Shown here one piece after another: positions 52,994 to 61,622 of a DNA stretch of 64,000 nucleotides. Where the stretch lies: the NCBI GenBank assembly GCA_963702925.1, contig OY969771.1:3720001-3784000 (forward strand), given 5' to 3'. The notes under the pieces were generated by a model. The model ran no database searches and was not told the DNA's origin. It worked only from the letters and a program-made list of their open reading frames with translations. A program made the position numbers and the translations under genes. Origin of the DNA: CAIKMD01 sp963702925. GTDB lineage: Bacteria > Pseudomonadota > Alphaproteobacteria > ATCC43930 > CGMCC-115725. Every line of letters begins with the position of its first letter. The stretch's first letter is position 1.

Positions 52994-54388
52994 ATGCTCG
53001 ATCAGCCGGCGGGTCGGCACAATTTCCATCCGACTATTTTGCGCGAATACGACATTCGTGGCGTCGTCGGCGAGACGCTGCACGAGCCCGATGCTCAAGC
53101 AATCGGGAAAAGCTTTGCCGTGATGTTGAAAGCCGTCGGCGGCACGTCGATCGCGGTCGGCCGCGACGGACGGCTGTCTTCGCCGGCGCTCGAGGCGGCC
53201 TTGGTCGCGGGCTTGTCGGGAGCCGGGATCGACGTGGTGCGCGTGGGTCTCGGCCCAACGCCCATGCTCTATTTCGCCGTCAATACCTTGGGCGTCGATG
53301 CCGGCATCATGGTGACCGGATCGCACAATCCGCCGACGCATAATGGCTTCAAGCTTATGCTTGGAAAGAAGCCGTTTTTCGGCAAGGACATTCAGCGGCT
53401 GGGCGAGATCGCCGCCGCCGGCAATTTCCCCAGCGGCAGCGGCAAGGTCAGTGAGAAGTCGGTGCTCGATGCTTACGTCGCGCGCCTGCTTAAGGATTAC
53501 GACGGCGTGCGGCCACTTACGGTGGCATGGGATGCCGGGAACGGTGCGGCTGGCGAGGCGCTGCAGCTTTTGACGGCGAAGCTTCCGGGCCGCCACGTCC
53601 TGCTTAACGAGGTCATCGACGGGCGCTTTCCGGCGCACCATCCCGACCCGACCGAGGTGAAAAACCTCGTCCAATTGCAAGAGGCGGTGCGGCGCGAGGG
53701 TTGCGATCTCGGCATCGCCTTCGACGGCGACGCGGATCGTATCGGCGTCGTGGACGGTCAAGGCCGCATCCTGTGGGGCGATCAATTCATGGTGCTCATG
53801 GCGCGCGATGTTTTGCGCGCGAAGCCGGGCGCCACGATCATCGCCGATGTGAAGGCGAGCCAGGTCCTGTTCGATGAAATCGCTCGCATGGGGGGCTCGC
53901 CGCTGATGTGGCGCACGGGACATTCCCTCATCAAATCCAAGATGGCCGAGACCGGCGCGCCGCTGGCCGGCGAGATGAGCGGCCACATCTTCTACGCGGA
54001 TCGCTATTACGGCTATGACGACGCGCTTTATGCGGCGGTACGGATCCTGGGGATCATCGCGCGCGGCAGCGAGAGCCTCGCCCAATTCCGCGACAGCTTG
54101 CCCGCCGTGGTGAACACGCCCGAGTTGCGCTTCCCTTGCTCCGAACAGCGAAAGTTTGCGGTCATCGACGAGGTTCGCGCCCGGCTCGAACGGGCAGGGG
54201 CTAATCTTTCAGCCATTGACGGGGTTCGGGTCAAGACCGATGCGGGCTGGTGGCTGCTGCGCGCATCCAACACTCAGGACGTCTTGGTCGCGCGCGCCGA
54301 AGCACGCGACGAAACGGGGCTTGAAAACCTGAAAGGGCTGCTCGCGGATCAACTCCGCGCCAGCGGGATTACTCCGCCAGACTTTTAA
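52994..54388 (+). CDS. Phosphomannomutase/phosphoglucomutase
   Basis: 464 residues from ATG 52994 (GAGGGG upstream). Alpha-D-phosphohexomutase: the phosphoserine loop TGSHNP at Ser110, the Mg site DGDADR, the sugar-specificity loop GEMSGHIFY, and the C-terminal phosphate-binding RASNTQ. AlgC/ManB-like enzymes interconvert hexose-6-P and hexose-1-P and feed GalU. Overlaps the carboxypeptidase gene tail to tail by 20 bases. Confidence 0.92.
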   Translation: MLDQPAGRHNFHPTILREYDIRGVVGETLHEPDAQAIGKSFAVMLKAVGGTSIAVGRDGRLSSPALEAALVAGLSGAGIDVVRVGLGPTPMLYFAVNTLGVDAGIMVTGSHNPPTHNGFKLMLGKKPFFGKDIQRLGEIAAAGNFPSGSGKVSEKSVLDAYVARLLKDYDGVRPLTVAWDAGNGAAGEALQLLTAKLPGRHVLLNEVIDGRFPAHHPDPTEVKNLVQLQEAVRREGCDLGIAFDGDADRIGVVDGQGRILWGDQFMVLMARDVLRAKPGATIIADVKASQVLFDEIARMGGSPLMWRTGHSLIKSKMAETGAPLAGEMSGHIFYADRYYGYDDALYAAVRILGIIARGSESLAQFRDSLPAVVNTPELRFPCSEQRKFAVIDEVRARLERAGANLSAIDGVRVKTDAGWWLLRASNTQDVLVARAEARDETGLENLKGLLADQLRASGITPPDF

Positions 54389-55643
54389 CTGCTGTCCGCG
54401 CCGCCGCAAATTCAAGCGAAGGCCCGATCACCGCACACGCACGATGTTCGCGGCGCAGAACGTGGCATGCATTCTGTGCCTGCTTCTCGGTCAGGTTGAC
54501 GATGCGCGCACTATAGATCGTTCCTTTGTGCGTGCGCGATGTCGCCAAGACCAGCGGCTTTCCCTGCTCGCCAGGCAAATGCGCCAATGCCGTTGTGCCG
54601 GCGCGGGAAGCTTCACTGCGCTGTTTGTAGGCGCCGACTTGAACGCCCCATTCCTCGTTGCGACGCGGCGCCGGTGTTGCGGCTTCGGCCCGGCCAATCG
54701 GCGACAAAGTCGCGAGCGTCCGCTCTGCGTGATGGGCAAGCGTGTGAAGGGCTGTGCTGCCGGTCTTTGTCGATCCGGCCCTCGTGTTCGCGGCAACCAT
54801 TTGCGTTTCAGGAACGGTGCGGCCGTCAAAGGCGGCGTTGAGCAGGCCCGCCATTTTTTGGTCGCGCGCACGGGCCGACAAGCCCCCCATCACAACGCCG
54901 ATCAGACGACGTTGGTTACGCACCGCGGAAGCCGCGAGGTTGAAACCCGAAGCGCGAATGAATCCGGTCTTGATCCCGTCCATCCCCGCAAAACTGCTCA
55001 TGAGATGGTTGTGGTTCGAGTAGGTGACGCCGTGGAAGGTGAAACTCTCCGTGGAGAAGTAGGCGTATTCGTGCGGGAAATCGAGATAGAGGTGGCGCGC
55101 GAGCATGGCGAGGTCGCGCGCGGTCGTGCGTTGCAACGGATCGGGCAAGCCCGACGCGTTGTGAAAATTGGTGTTCTCCATGCCCAGCGCGTGCGCAGTG
55201 CTGGTCATGTGGCCGGCGAAGCCCAATTCGCTTCCGCCGAGTCCCTCTGCGAGAACAACAGCTGCGTCATTGGCGGACTGGGTCACCAAGCCGAGAATCA
55301 GATCGCGCACCGCCACCGTTTCGCCGGCGACGAGGTCGAGCTTGGTGGGTTCCTGAGCGGCAGCATGGGGCGACACGGGAAAGCGCTGATCAAGGCTGAT
55401 CTGCTTGCGTTCCAAGGCGTCGAAGGTGAGATAGAGCGTCATCATCTTGGTGAGTGACGCGGGGTAGTTCGGCGAATCGGCGTTGTATTCGCTGACGACA
55501 TCGCCGGTCGCGGCATCGATGATGATGGAGGAATATTTCGCGGCAAAAGCGGGGCTGGACGCCGCAACCATTCCCCCGAGAGCGACCAAGGCGAACACCA
55601 CCAAACCCAGAAGGCGTACTGCCCGAATTCTTAACCCCACCAC
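54369..55643 (-). CDS. D-alanyl-D-alanine carboxypeptidase with C-terminal SPOR domain (PBP5/6 type)
   Basis: 424 residues. Signal peptide with cleavage near SPAFAAK (residue 35). Serine beta-lactamase-like motifs: SLTK at 63-66, SAN at 123-125, KTG at 225-227. Residues about 330-415 form a peptidoglycan-binding SPOR domain (EEWGVQVGAYKQRSEA, IYSARIVNLTEKQAQNACHVL) that would target the enzyme to division septa. It trims the terminal D-Ala of peptidoglycan stem peptides. Confidence 0.92.
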   Translation of the reverse strand: MVGLRIRAVRLLGLVVFALVALGGMVAASSPAFAAKYSSIIIDAATGDVVSEYNADSPNYPASLTKMMTLYLTFDALERKQISLDQRFPVSPHAAAQEPTKLDLVAGETVAVRDLILGLVTQSANDAAVVLAEGLGGSELGFAGHMTSTAHALGMENTNFHNASGLPDPLQRTTARDLAMLARHLYLDFPHEYAYFSTESFTFHGVTYSNHNHLMSSFAGMDGIKTGFIRASGFNLAASAVRNQRRLIGVVMGGLSARARDQKMAGLLNAAFDGRTVPETQMVAANTRAGSTKTGSTALHTLAHHAERTLATLSPIGRAEAATPAPRRNEEWGVQVGAYKQRSEASRAGTTALAHLPGEQGKPLVLATSRTHKGTIYSARIVNLTEKQAQNACHVLRREHRACAVIGPSLEFAAARTAVKSLAE

Positions 55644-55793
55644 TGATGCCCCCGACCGCTTGGTGCCAACATCTCAATTCAATCGAAAATACGTTAATAA
55701 GTGCTTGAATCATTGTCCAGTTCTAGATTGCGTAGCTGCGACATTTTGGCGATGGCGTTTCGCCCCAGCTTATGATGCGCCGCACAAAAATCC

Positions 55794-55823
55794 TTGAGCT
55801 AAACTCCTCTTTAAGAGTATAAA
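55794..55823 (+). promoter_or_regulatory. Promoter of the phasin gene
   Basis: TTGAGC (55794-55799) and TATAAA (55818-55823) with an 18-base spacer, in an AT-rich stretch about 40 bases before the phasin start. The region downstream contains TGCACTGCA (55830-55838), a short TGC/GCA element of a kind reported for PhaR-type regulators. Confidence 0.45.
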
Positions 55824-55864
55824 TTTATATTGCACTGCACCATTACCGATTGCAGGAGACAGAT

Positions 55865-56317
55865 ATGGCCGCGAAAGCGAAGAAGTCCGGCGAGTCGAGC
55901 ATCACGCGTTTCCCCGGCGTCGCGATTCCGGCGGCTCAGCCTGCTGCCGGACTGAGCTATGCGGAGTTCGCGGCTTTCGGACGCGACAACATCGAGGCCG
56001 TGGTCAAGACCGGAGCCGCGCTCAGTGCCGGCGCCGAAGCGATCGGCCAGGAAGTGATGGGCTATGCCCGCGCCGCCCTGAAGAGCGCGAGCGAAACGGC
56101 ACGCGGGCTTCTCGGCGCGAAGACCCTGGACGATGTGGTGCGGCTGCAGACCGATCTTGCGCGGCGGCATTTCGAGGAATTCGTTGCCGGCTCGATGAAG
56201 CTGTCGGAACTCGGCATGTCGGTCGCCAGCGAAGCCTTCGCTCCTTGGGAAGGGCGGGTGGAAGCGACGATGGCGCGATTGACCCACGCCCCGGCCGGCA
56301 AATCGCCGACGGCGTGA
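55865..56317 (+). CDS. Phasin family protein
   Basis: 150 residues from ATG 55865 with AGGAG upstream. Amphipathic helical protein: LSYAEFAAFGRDNIEAVVKTGAALSAGAEAIGQEVMGYARAALKSASETARGLLGAKTLDDVVRLQTDLAR is the phasin_2-type core. Phasins coat polyhydroxyalkanoate granules and control their size and number, which suggests the host stores PHA. It has its own promoter and terminator and is monocistronic. Confidence 0.87.
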   Translation: MAAKAKKSGESSITRFPGVAIPAAQPAAGLSYAEFAAFGRDNIEAVVKTGAALSAGAEAIGQEVMGYARAALKSASETARGLLGAKTLDDVVRLQTDLARRHFEEFVAGSMKLSELGMSVASEAFAPWEGRVEATMARLTHAPAGKSPTA

Positions 56318-56383
56318 TCTTGGCACGCCCGGCGCCGGGCTTCTTGCTGCGGCACATTGGCCGAACCGCGCGCTCGAGCGGCG

Positions 56384-56406
56384 ACCCGGCTTCGGCCGGG
56401 TTTTTT
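56384..56406 (+). terminator. Rho-independent terminator of the phasin gene
   Basis: Stem CCCGGC / GCCGGG with a TTCG tetraloop (56385-56400) followed by six T. A classic stable terminator, 67 bases after the stop. Confidence 0.85.
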
Positions 56407-56528
56407 ATGCTGTTAATGCCTCGGCGCTAGGATCATGTGGATGGCGCGGAGAAAGGACTTTGCCGAACGCCTAGGCTAACCATATCATAGACGTGATGGA
56501 CCGGTTGGACGCGTCTGGCTCGACGAGG

Positions 56529-56858
56529 ATGAGCGAGATCGAGAAACGAAATGGCGGTGAGGGACCGACGACGGGCGTAATCGTCAAGCCGAAGGCGAAG
56601 ACGAAGAAGCCGTCGATGTATAAAGTGTTGATGCTTAACGACGATTACACCCCGATGGAGTTCGTCGTGCACATTCTCGAGCGGTTTTTCAACAAGAACC
56701 GGGAAGAAGCGACGCGGATCATGTTGCATGTCCATCGCCGCGGCGTCGGGGTTTGCGGTGTATATACGTACGAAGTCGCGGAAACCAAGGTCACCCAGGT
56801 GATGGATTTCGCGCGCCAGCACCAGCACCCGCTACAATGTACGTTAGAGAAGGATTGA
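56529..56858 (+). CDS. clpS: ATP-dependent Clp protease adapter ClpS
   Basis: 109 residues from ATG 56529; starts at GTG 56493 or ATG 56496 would add 11-12 residues not usual for the family, and no good ribosome binding site separates the options. The core YKVLMLNDDYTPMEFVVHILERFFNK, with the Asp residues that bind the alpha-amine of N-degrons, and HRRGVGVCGVYTYEVAETKV are diagnostic. Delivers N-end-rule substrates to ClpA, encoded 89 bases downstream. Confidence 0.92.
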   Translation: MSEIEKRNGGEGPTTGVIVKPKAKTKKPSMYKVLMLNDDYTPMEFVVHILERFFNKNREEATRIMLHVHRRGVGVCGVYTYEVAETKVTQVMDFARQHQHPLQCTLEKD

Positions 56859-56947
56859 ACCCACGCCAGCACCACGCCAGATCGACCGGACGAGCAGGAC
56901 ATTGACACCGAAAGCCCCGTTGAACCCACGCAAGGAATTGGCCTTTC

Positions 56948-59281
56948 ATGTTGTCGCGTAACCTCGAGAAAACCCTGCACCGCGCGCTCGCCTACGCCAA
57001 TGAGCGGCGCCACGAATACGCGACCTTGGAGCATCTGCTCCTGGCGCTCACCGAGGATCAGGACGCGACCGCCGTGCTGCGCGCCTGCACCGTCGATCTG
57101 GAAAAGCTCCGCCGCGACGTCCTCCACTATGTCGACAACGAGCTCGGCAATCTGGTCTCGACCCATGTCGAGGAAGCCAAGCCCACCGCCAGCTTTCAGC
57201 GCGTGCTGCAGCGCGCCGCGATCCACGTCCAGTCCTCCGGCCGCGAGGAGGTGAGCGGCGCCAACGTGCTGGTGGCGATGTTCGCCGAGCGCGAATCGAA
57301 CGCGGTCTATTTCCTGCAAGACCAGGAGATGACCCGGTTCGATGCGGTCAACTACATCTCGCACGGCATCGCCAAGGCGCCGGGGCGGTCCGAGACTCGC
57401 CGCGTCCAAGGCTCCGACGACGAGGAGCGCCCGGGGGGCGAAGGCGCCAAAAAGCGCGGCCATGACGCGCTCGACGCCTATTGCGTCAACCTCAACAAGA
57501 AAGCACGCAACGGCAAGATCGACCCGCTGATCGGCCGCGACATGGAGGTCGACCGCACGATCCAGATTCTGTGCCGGCGCTCCAAGAACAACCCGCTTTA
57601 CGTGGGCGATCCCGGCGTCGGCAAGACCGCGATCGCCGAAGGCCTCGCCCGCCGCATCGTCCAGCGCGAAGTGCCCGAAGTGCTGCAGAACGCCACGATC
57701 TACGCGCTCGACATGGGCGCGCTCTTGGCCGGCACGCGCTATCGCGGCGATTTCGAAGAGCGCTTGAAAGCCGTCCTCTCCGAGCTCGAGGCGATGGCCG
57801 GCTCGATCCTCTTCATCGACGAGATCCACACCGTGATCGGCGCCGGCGCCACATCGGGCGGCGCGATGGACGCCTCGAACCTGCTGAAGCCCGCGCTTGC
57901 CGGCGGCAATATCCGCTGCATCGGCTCGACGACCTATAAGGAATACCGCAACTACTTCGAGAAAGACCGCGCGCTGGTCCGGCGCTTTCAAAAGATCGAC
58001 GTCAACGAGCCTTCGGTCGAAGACGCGGTCAAGATTCTGCGCGGCTTGAAGCCCTATTACGAGCGCCACCACAAGGTGCGCTATACTGCCGAGGCGATCC
58101 GCACCGCGGTCGAGCTGGCGCATCGCTATATCGGCGACCGCAAGCTTCCCGACAAGGCGATCGACGTGATCGACGAGGTCGGCGCGGCGCAGATGCTGTT
58201 GCCGGAAAACAAGCGCCGCAAAACCATCACCGCCAAGGACGTCGAGGCCGTGGTCGCGACCATCGCGCGCATCCCGGCGAAAAGCGTCTCGCGCGACGAC
58301 AAAGAGGTGCTGCAAAATCTCGATCGCGATCTCAAAACCATGGTCTTCGGCCAGGACCCGGCGATCGAGGCTTTGGTCGCGGCGATCAAGCTCGCCCGCG
58401 CCGGCCTGCGCGATCAGGAAAAGCCGATCGGCTCCTATCTCTTCTCGGGCCCGACCGGCGTCGGCAAGACCGAGGTTGCGCGGCAATTGGCGCGCACCTT
58501 GGGGATCGAGATCACGCAATTCGACATGTCGGAATATATGGAGCGGCATACCGTCTCGCGCCTCATCGGCGCACCGCCGGGCTATGTCGGCTTCGATCAG
58601 GGCGGCTTGCTGACCGACGCGATCGACCAGCATCCGCATCAAGTGTTGCTGCTCGACGAGATCGAGAAGGCGCATCCCGATCTCTTCAACATCCTGTTGC
58701 AGGTGATGGATTACGGCAAGCTCACCGACCATAACGGCAAGACGGTGGATTTCCGCAACGTGATCCTGATCATGACCACCAATGCCGGCGCGTCGGATCT
58801 CGCCAAGCGCGCGATCGGCTTCGGCACCGAGGTGCGCACCGGCGACGATCACGAGGCGATCAACCGCCTTTTCACGCCGGAATTCCGCAACCGGCTCGAT
58901 GCCGTGATCTCGTTCTCGGCCTTGACGCCGCAAACCATCGGCCGCGTGGTCGACAAGTTCATCCTGCAATTGGAAGAACAGCTTGCCGACCGCAACGTGC
59001 AGATCGTCTTGGACGAGGCGGCGCGCGAATGGCTCGGCATCAAAGGCTACGACCGGCTCTTTGGCGCACGGCCGCTCGGCCGCATCATCCAAGAGCATGT
59101 GAAAAAGCCCTTGGCCGAAGAGCTGCTCTTCGGCAAGCTCGTCAAAGGCGGGGTGGTGAAAGTGACCGCCGACAAGGAGACCGACAAGCTGGTCTTCACC
59201 TTTGCCGAAGCGCCGCCGCCGCCGCGCCGCGAAACCCCCGAGCCGCCCGAGGCGCCGAAAGAGCCCGAATACGTGGAGTAG
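56948..59281 (+). CDS. clpA: ATP-dependent Clp protease ATP-binding subunit ClpA
   Basis: 777 residues. An N domain (residues 1-145) binds ClpS; D1 has Walker A GDPGVGKTA and D2 GPTGVGKTE. The IGL/IGF-type loop for ClpP docking is in DLAKRAIGFG. The C-terminal tail PPPPRRETPEPPEAPKEPEYVE is proline-rich and acidic. Unfolds proteins for degradation by ClpP, whose gene is not in this window. Confidence 0.95.
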   Translation: MLSRNLEKTLHRALAYANERRHEYATLEHLLLALTEDQDATAVLRACTVDLEKLRRDVLHYVDNELGNLVSTHVEEAKPTASFQRVLQRAAIHVQSSGREEVSGANVLVAMFAERESNAVYFLQDQEMTRFDAVNYISHGIAKAPGRSETRRVQGSDDEERPGGEGAKKRGHDALDAYCVNLNKKARNGKIDPLIGRDMEVDRTIQILCRRSKNNPLYVGDPGVGKTAIAEGLARRIVQREVPEVLQNATIYALDMGALLAGTRYRGDFEERLKAVLSELEAMAGSILFIDEIHTVIGAGATSGGAMDASNLLKPALAGGNIRCIGSTTYKEYRNYFEKDRALVRRFQKIDVNEPSVEDAVKILRGLKPYYERHHKVRYTAEAIRTAVELAHRYIGDRKLPDKAIDVIDEVGAAQMLLPENKRRKTITAKDVEAVVATIARIPAKSVSRDDKEVLQNLDRDLKTMVFGQDPAIEALVAAIKLARAGLRDQEKPIGSYLFSGPTGVGKTEVARQLARTLGIEITQFDMSEYMERHTVSRLIGAPPGYVGFDQGGLLTDAIDQHPHQVLLLDEIEKAHPDLFNILLQVMDYGKLTDHNGKTVDFRNVILIMTTNAGASDLAKRAIGFGTEVRTGDDHEAINRLFTPEFRNRLDAVISFSALTPQTIGRVVDKFILQLEEQLADRNVQIVLDEAAREWLGIKGYDRLFGARPLGRIIQEHVKKPLAEELLFGKLVKGGVVKVTADKETDKLVFTFAEAPPPPRRETPEPPEAPKEPEYVE

Positions 59282-59316
59282 GGCGGGGCGCGCGAGCGCT
59301 GCGATCCATCAACGAG

Positions 59317-59341
59317 AAGGCCGCCGAAAGGCGGCCTTTTT
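59317..59341 (+). terminator. Rho-independent terminator of clpS-clpA
   Basis: GGCCGCC-GAAA-GGCGGCC (59319-59336) followed by TTTTT, 36 bases after the clpA stop. A G10 run follows at 59346-59355. Confidence 0.85.
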
Positions 59342-59408
59342 CGTTGGGGGGGGGGCGCAGAAAAAGCGTGGATCTTTCGGCTGCCCGAGCGGCGCTGAAA
59401 ACAGAGCT

Positions 59409-60173
59409 TTAGCCCAGCCCCTCGTCTGGAATCGTCAGCACCGTCAGAAGCTCGCGGTTTGGCAAGCGAAACGACTGTTCCTGAATTTCGAACCTTTCTG
59501 CGTTACGAAAGCTGAACCATGCCTCTGCACCGACTTTCCTCGGGAAAGAGCTCTCGCTCGCGCTTCCAAATAACATATCGAAGGCGAGGGAATCCGGATC
59601 GAGATCCAATCTTGGGAACCACCATCCCGGAACCATGTCCGCTCGCTTAAACCAGTGACGCCCTTCCATACGGTGGCACACAATCAAGATCGGAAAGATA
59701 TTGGTTCGGACGATTCTGATACAGATGGCAGTTAAGCTCGCCTTAAACTCCTCTCCAATTTCACGGACAGCCGCAAGTGTTACCTTTTGGAGCTTGGTGA
59801 CGTAGGACTGGAAAAGGTAACCGGGTAAAATTAAGTCAGAAGCAAATTCGTCCGCTTGCCGCTCGGGATTTAACTGATCGTCGGTTGGGCTTTCAATTTC
59901 CTTTGCGTCGCAAAATAGCGTACGACCGCGGTGGTGGTGCCAATGACCAATTTCATGAGCCAGTGAAAATCGCTTCCGTACAGCAAGGCTGTCACGGTTC
60001 ACCGTAATAATCGCGTGGCGCTCTGAGCCCACGATCATCGCTTCACATTTGTCTAGGGGGCGGTAGTTGACGATAGCTCCCTGACTCCAAGCAATGGCTT
60101 CGAGATCTATTTCTGCTGGGTGGGTGATTCCAAGGCTGATCAGAATCCGTTCTGCAGGCGTAAGAGCCTTCAT
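59409..60173 (-). CDS. ImmA/IrrE family zinc metallo-endopeptidase
   Basis: 254 residues. The zinc motif HEIGH is at residues 73-77 (FSLAHEIGHWHHH), and the third acidic ligand lies in ERQADEFASDLILP (104-117), as in ImmA, IrrE and related peptidases that cleave repressors. There is no N-terminal helix-turn-helix, so a separate target repressor is expected; the partner is probably one of the two co-transcribed proteins. A C-terminal part of about 110 residues (HRMEGRHWFKRADMVPGWWF) is not recognised. Overlaps the next gene by 4 bases. Lower G+C than the core genes. Confidence 0.85.
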   Translation of the reverse strand: MKALTPAERILISLGITHPAEIDLEAIAWSQGAIVNYRPLDKCEAMIVGSERHAIITVNRDSLAVRKRFSLAHEIGHWHHHRGRTLFCDAKEIESPTDDQLNPERQADEFASDLILPGYLFQSYVTKLQKVTLAAVREIGEEFKASLTAICIRIVRTNIFPILIVCHRMEGRHWFKRADMVPGWWFPRLDLDPDSLAFDMLFGSASESSFPRKVGAEAWFSFRNAERFEIQEQSFRLPNRELLTVLTIPDEGLG

Positions 60174-60640
60174 TCCTTTCCTTTCTCGCGCTCAAGACGT
60201 CGTAGCCTAGCGATATCATCAAAGAGGCCTTCGAGGTCGCGATCGGAAAATCCTTCACCTTTGCGCGCGGCCATCATCATTTTCGATGCGAGCTCTTGAT
60301 CCGTAGAGCGAATTTGATCGAGATATACGCGCGCGGCGTTGCGTTCGGCCGTCGATATGTTCTGGTCGTGTGATTTAAATGTGGCCACTTCGGCTTTTGC
60401 TTTCTCAAGACGTTTCTTCGCGGACACTATTCTCGCAGATGCAATTGTAGCATCGACGTCTGCGATAAATTTGGTCAGGTCGTCGCCGGCAGCGACGATC
60501 TCATCGCGCAATTCTTCATCAGTCGAGTTGATGATACTTTCGATAAGGGCATCCTCGATCCGCTGGAGTTCAGATCGTGCGGTCCTTTTGCCGGGCGTAA
60601 TCATAGCGGCCACCCATCCGGATAACGCTGTCTCATTCAA
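60170..60640 (-). CDS. Small charged helical protein of unknown function
   Basis: 156 residues, almost wholly helical and highly charged, with heptad-like stretches (RIVSAKKRLEKAKAEVATFKSHDQ and LEGLFDDIARLRRLEREKGKE) suggesting coiled coils. It overlaps both neighbours by 4 bases, so it is coupled to the sigma-like gene upstream and the ImmA/IrrE peptidase downstream. It could be an anti-sigma-like or bridging protein that the peptidase cleaves, but no motif supports this directly. Not recognised. Confidence 0.65.
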   Translation of the reverse strand: MNETALSGWVAAMITPGKRTARSELQRIEDALIESIINSTDEELRDEIVAAGDDLTKFIADVDATIASARIVSAKKRLEKAKAEVATFKSHDQNISTAERNAARVYLDQIRSTDQELASKMMMAARKGEGFSDRDLEGLFDDIARLRRLEREKGKE

Positions 60641-61203
60641 TTCCTGATCCGTTTAATTGCATAGTCGAGTGCAGATTGGTCCAAGCCTGTCGCGTCTCGC
60701 AATGCCTTGCCGCGCAGGCCATCTGCCCAGCCCATCAGCACGAGCTGTGCTTCTTCGTCATCGTCGAAATGTGCAAGTATCGCTTTCAGCACATCCTTGG
60801 CTTGCTTTTCAAGGAGATGCTCTTCCGGCGTAAGTTGACCGGCAGCATATTCGGTTGGGCGCTTTGATTCGAGCTGATCACTTTGGTGAGGCGAAGGATC
60901 AAGCGGAACGAACCGCCGCCGCTCGTCTCGTGAATGCGATGCGATGCTGCGCATCGACTGAGCGATGAATGCGACAAACGGCACGTTCCGGCGGCAGCGT
61001 CTGTCGCCCAACAAAGCGCGGCCTACAGCATCTTGTAGCAATTGGCCGCGCGTGAAGCCCGACCCGCCAAGATGCCGTGCTTCGATCAGGTGAAGCTTTA
61101 GCTTGTCGCCGGCTGACAATTGGTCAAGCGCGTCGGCAACCTCAGCAAGGTTGAGATATTCATCTGTTTTTCCGGGGGAGCCCCGGATCTCCGTATCGTC
61201 CAT
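60637..61203 (-). CDS. Sigma-70-factor-like regulatory protein
   Basis: 188 residues. The N-terminal half (EVADALDQLSAGDKLKLHLIEARHLGGSGFTRGQLLQDAVGRALLGDRRCRRNVPFVAFIAQSMRSIASH) has the helical pattern of sigma region 2; the end (EAQLVLMGWADGLRGKALRDATGLDQSALDYAIKRIRN) resembles a sigma region 4 helix-turn-helix. The two are joined by a variable linker. No sequence motif is strong enough for certainty. It is divergent from the ubiquitin-like operon with a 155-base gap, so it may control that promoter. First gene of the reverse-strand trio. Confidence 0.6.
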   Translation of the reverse strand: MDDTEIRGSPGKTDEYLNLAEVADALDQLSAGDKLKLHLIEARHLGGSGFTRGQLLQDAVGRALLGDRRCRRNVPFVAFIAQSMRSIASHSRDERRRFVPLDPSPHQSDQLESKRPTEYAAGQLTPEEHLLEKQAKDVLKAILAHFDDDEEAQLVLMGWADGLRGKALRDATGLDQSALDYAIKRIRN

Positions 61204-61358
61204 CTAGCCGACGGTCCTTGCGTCGATACCATTACTTATGCCCGGCAAGATCCTTGTTTCAGAAAAAATTTAAATTCGGAGTCCGACATTTTCGTCGGCA
61301 TACACATATAGAAGCCAGCCGAGCCGGCGAGCACCAACCGATGAGCGGAGTATGACCG
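61204..61358. promoter_or_regulatory. Divergent promoter region with hairpin CCGAC-ATTTTC-GTCGG
   Basis: 155 AT-richer bases between the sigma-like gene and the ubiquitin-like operon. The inverted repeat CCGAC/GTCGG (61283-61298) overlaps a possible -35 (CCGACA 61283-61288) paired with TATAGA (61307-61312) at 18-base spacing, for the forward operon. GGAG at 61347-61350 serves as the ribosome binding site for the first gene. Operator role is inference. Confidence 0.4.
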
Positions 61359-61622
61359 ATGGCCGAATACCATACACCCGATGTTCCTGCACACCCCGAC
61401 GCACCAGACCGAGTCGTAACGGTCGAGGTCGAGACTGTCGAGCAGGTCCGGCCCGGGCGCTGGCGCGTGAGCAACCTCAAAAAAGCTCTGAAGATTGAGC
61501 CGGCGCTCGTGCTTTCCGTGCTGGAGGCGACCGGCTTGAAGGATTTTAAGGATGACGCGGATATCGAAATTTGCGGCGGCGAGCAGTTCATCGCGCACGC
61601 ACATTCGGGGGGCTCTTCCTAA
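61359..61622 (+). CDS. Ubiquitin-like protein (multiubiquitin-type single domain) ending in GGSS
   Basis: 87 residues, single domain. A hydrophobic strand (VVTVEVETV) is followed by a helix (VSNLKKALKIEPALVLSVLEATG) and a final strand pair (DADIEICGGEQFIAHAH), consistent with a beta-grasp fold. The tail is Gly84-Gly85-Ser86-Ser87, so a di-glycine is followed by two residues that would have to be removed before activation. It is the first gene of a translationally coupled operon with E2-like, JAB and E1 genes (stop/start TAATG). Family assignment rests on operon context plus fold pattern. A GGAG lies 8 bases before the ATG. Confidence 0.65.
   Translation: MAEYHTPDVPAHPDAPDRVVTVEVETVEQVRPGRWRVSNLKKALKIEPALVLSVLEATGLKDFKDDADIEICGGEQFIAHAHSGGSS

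Noticed and set aside
56645..59098. Reverse-strand frame of 817 codons opposite clpS-clpA
   Set aside because: Shadow frame of a highly conserved ATPase in high-G+C DNA.
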